Origin: DATFCK01 sp045809745
GTDB taxonomy: Bacteria; Verrucomicrobiota; Verrucomicrobiia; Chthoniobacterales; UBA10450
Assembly (NCBI GenBank): GCA_045809745.1
Contig: JBJMXE010000122.1
Span: 1-64,000 of the forward strand
Length of the DNA: 64,000 nucleotides
Direction of reading: 5' to 3'
Shown here: piece by piece, positions 63,791-64,000 of the stretch
How positions within the stretch are numbered: position 1 is the first letter of the stretch
Layout: the number at the start of each line of letters is the position of its first letter
Position numbers and translations under genes: made by a program
Notes under the pieces: model-generated
What the model was told of the DNA's origin: nothing
The model's database searches: none
Seen by the model: only the letters and a program-made list of their open reading frames with translations

Positions 63791-64000
63791 TCAAAGGGGC
63801 GGCAGTGGCGGCGGCGGGGCGGCCTCTGCTGCAGTGGGTTCTGCGATGACGGGGGTCGTCGCGATTCGGGGCAAGGTCGCCCACACGTCGTAGTCCGGTC
63901 CGAACTGGCGCAAAAACAATAACGTAAAGGCTGCCAGACACACGTACAGCGGCAACAAAATGACGGTCCCAACGTACGGGATTGCGACGATGCAGCAGGT
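63791..64000 (-). CDS. Membrane protein, C-terminal part (runs off the window)
   Basis: The last 69 codons of a minus-strand gene are present. They read CCIVAIPYVGTVILLPLYVC, then LAAFTLLFLRQFGPDYDV and a proline- and alanine-rich tail ending PPPPLPPL before the TGA. One or two membrane helices are visible. The pattern suggests a polytopic membrane protein; the family cannot be named from this part alone. Confidence 0.6.
   Translation of the reverse strand, partial: TCCIVAIPYVGTVILLPLYVCLAAFTLLFLRQFGPDYDVWATLPRIATTPVIAEPTAAEAAPPPPLPPL

Overview
The window looks like a chromosomal segment from a Verrucomicrobiota bacterium, most likely the soil Chthoniobacterales/Spartobacteria group. The reasons are a VPDSG-type C-terminal sorting protein, GxxExxY genes inside inverted-repeat elements, several families of small intergenic palindromes, estimated GC content near 57%, and the overall gene repertoire. 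This placement is an inference from gene content; no rRNA, tRNA or CRISPR array was seen.

Region 1 (1-14.9 kb, almost all minus strand) is a complex I operon: nuoD, two BamE-like lipoproteins, a fused nuoEF, nuoG, H, I, J, K, L, M, N. nuoA, B and C are absent upstream of nuoD. Three different inverted-repeat elements sit at the F/G, I/J and K/L junctions. One carries an intact GxxExxY gene and another an internally deleted copy. A frameshifted aldo/keto reductase lies beyond nuoN.

Region 2 (15-17.2 kb, plus strand) has fabD, a YqeY-like gene and ispD. Region 3 (17.2-30.6 kb) has a VPDSG-CTERM gene with a truncated duplicate, a three-domain signalling protein (TPR sensor, SLOG-like fold, nucleotidyl cyclase), a Sel1/TPR protein, a heptosyltransferase-like enzyme, a phosphoesterase, an ABC exporter operon with an acylphosphatase, and a run of exported proteins ending in a long coiled-coil protein.

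Region 4 (30.8-35.1 kb) has eno, an FtsB-like gene, prfB with its programmed frameshift, and an isolated pair of tiny genes with a shared DL-P-GG motif, one carrying a repeated His-rich segment, closed by a clear terminator and surrounded by palindromic repeats. Region 5 (35.1-50.4 kb) is mostly metabolism and envelope: FAH-family hydrolase, aldose epimerase, Glu/Leu dehydrogenase, a Cys/Met PLP enzyme, MurJ, DUF2339 protein, Nif3-like protein, a membrane adenylate cyclase overlapping a metallo-beta-lactamase-fold gene, a sugar nucleotide epimerase, 6-phosphogluconolactonase and MsrA.

Region 6 (50.5-64 kb) has a sulfotransferase, then a small lipid/polyene-like set (two hotdog dehydratases, a methyltransferase, an LpxL-type acyltransferase), fabG with a Gfo/Idh/MocA oxidoreductase, holB, tmk, an EVE protein, and a deacetylase overlapping a PHP-glycosyltransferase fusion. 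A partial membrane protein runs off the right edge. Across the whole window the heptamer GTTAGGC/GCCTAAC recurs far more often than base composition predicts and falls in several reading frames.
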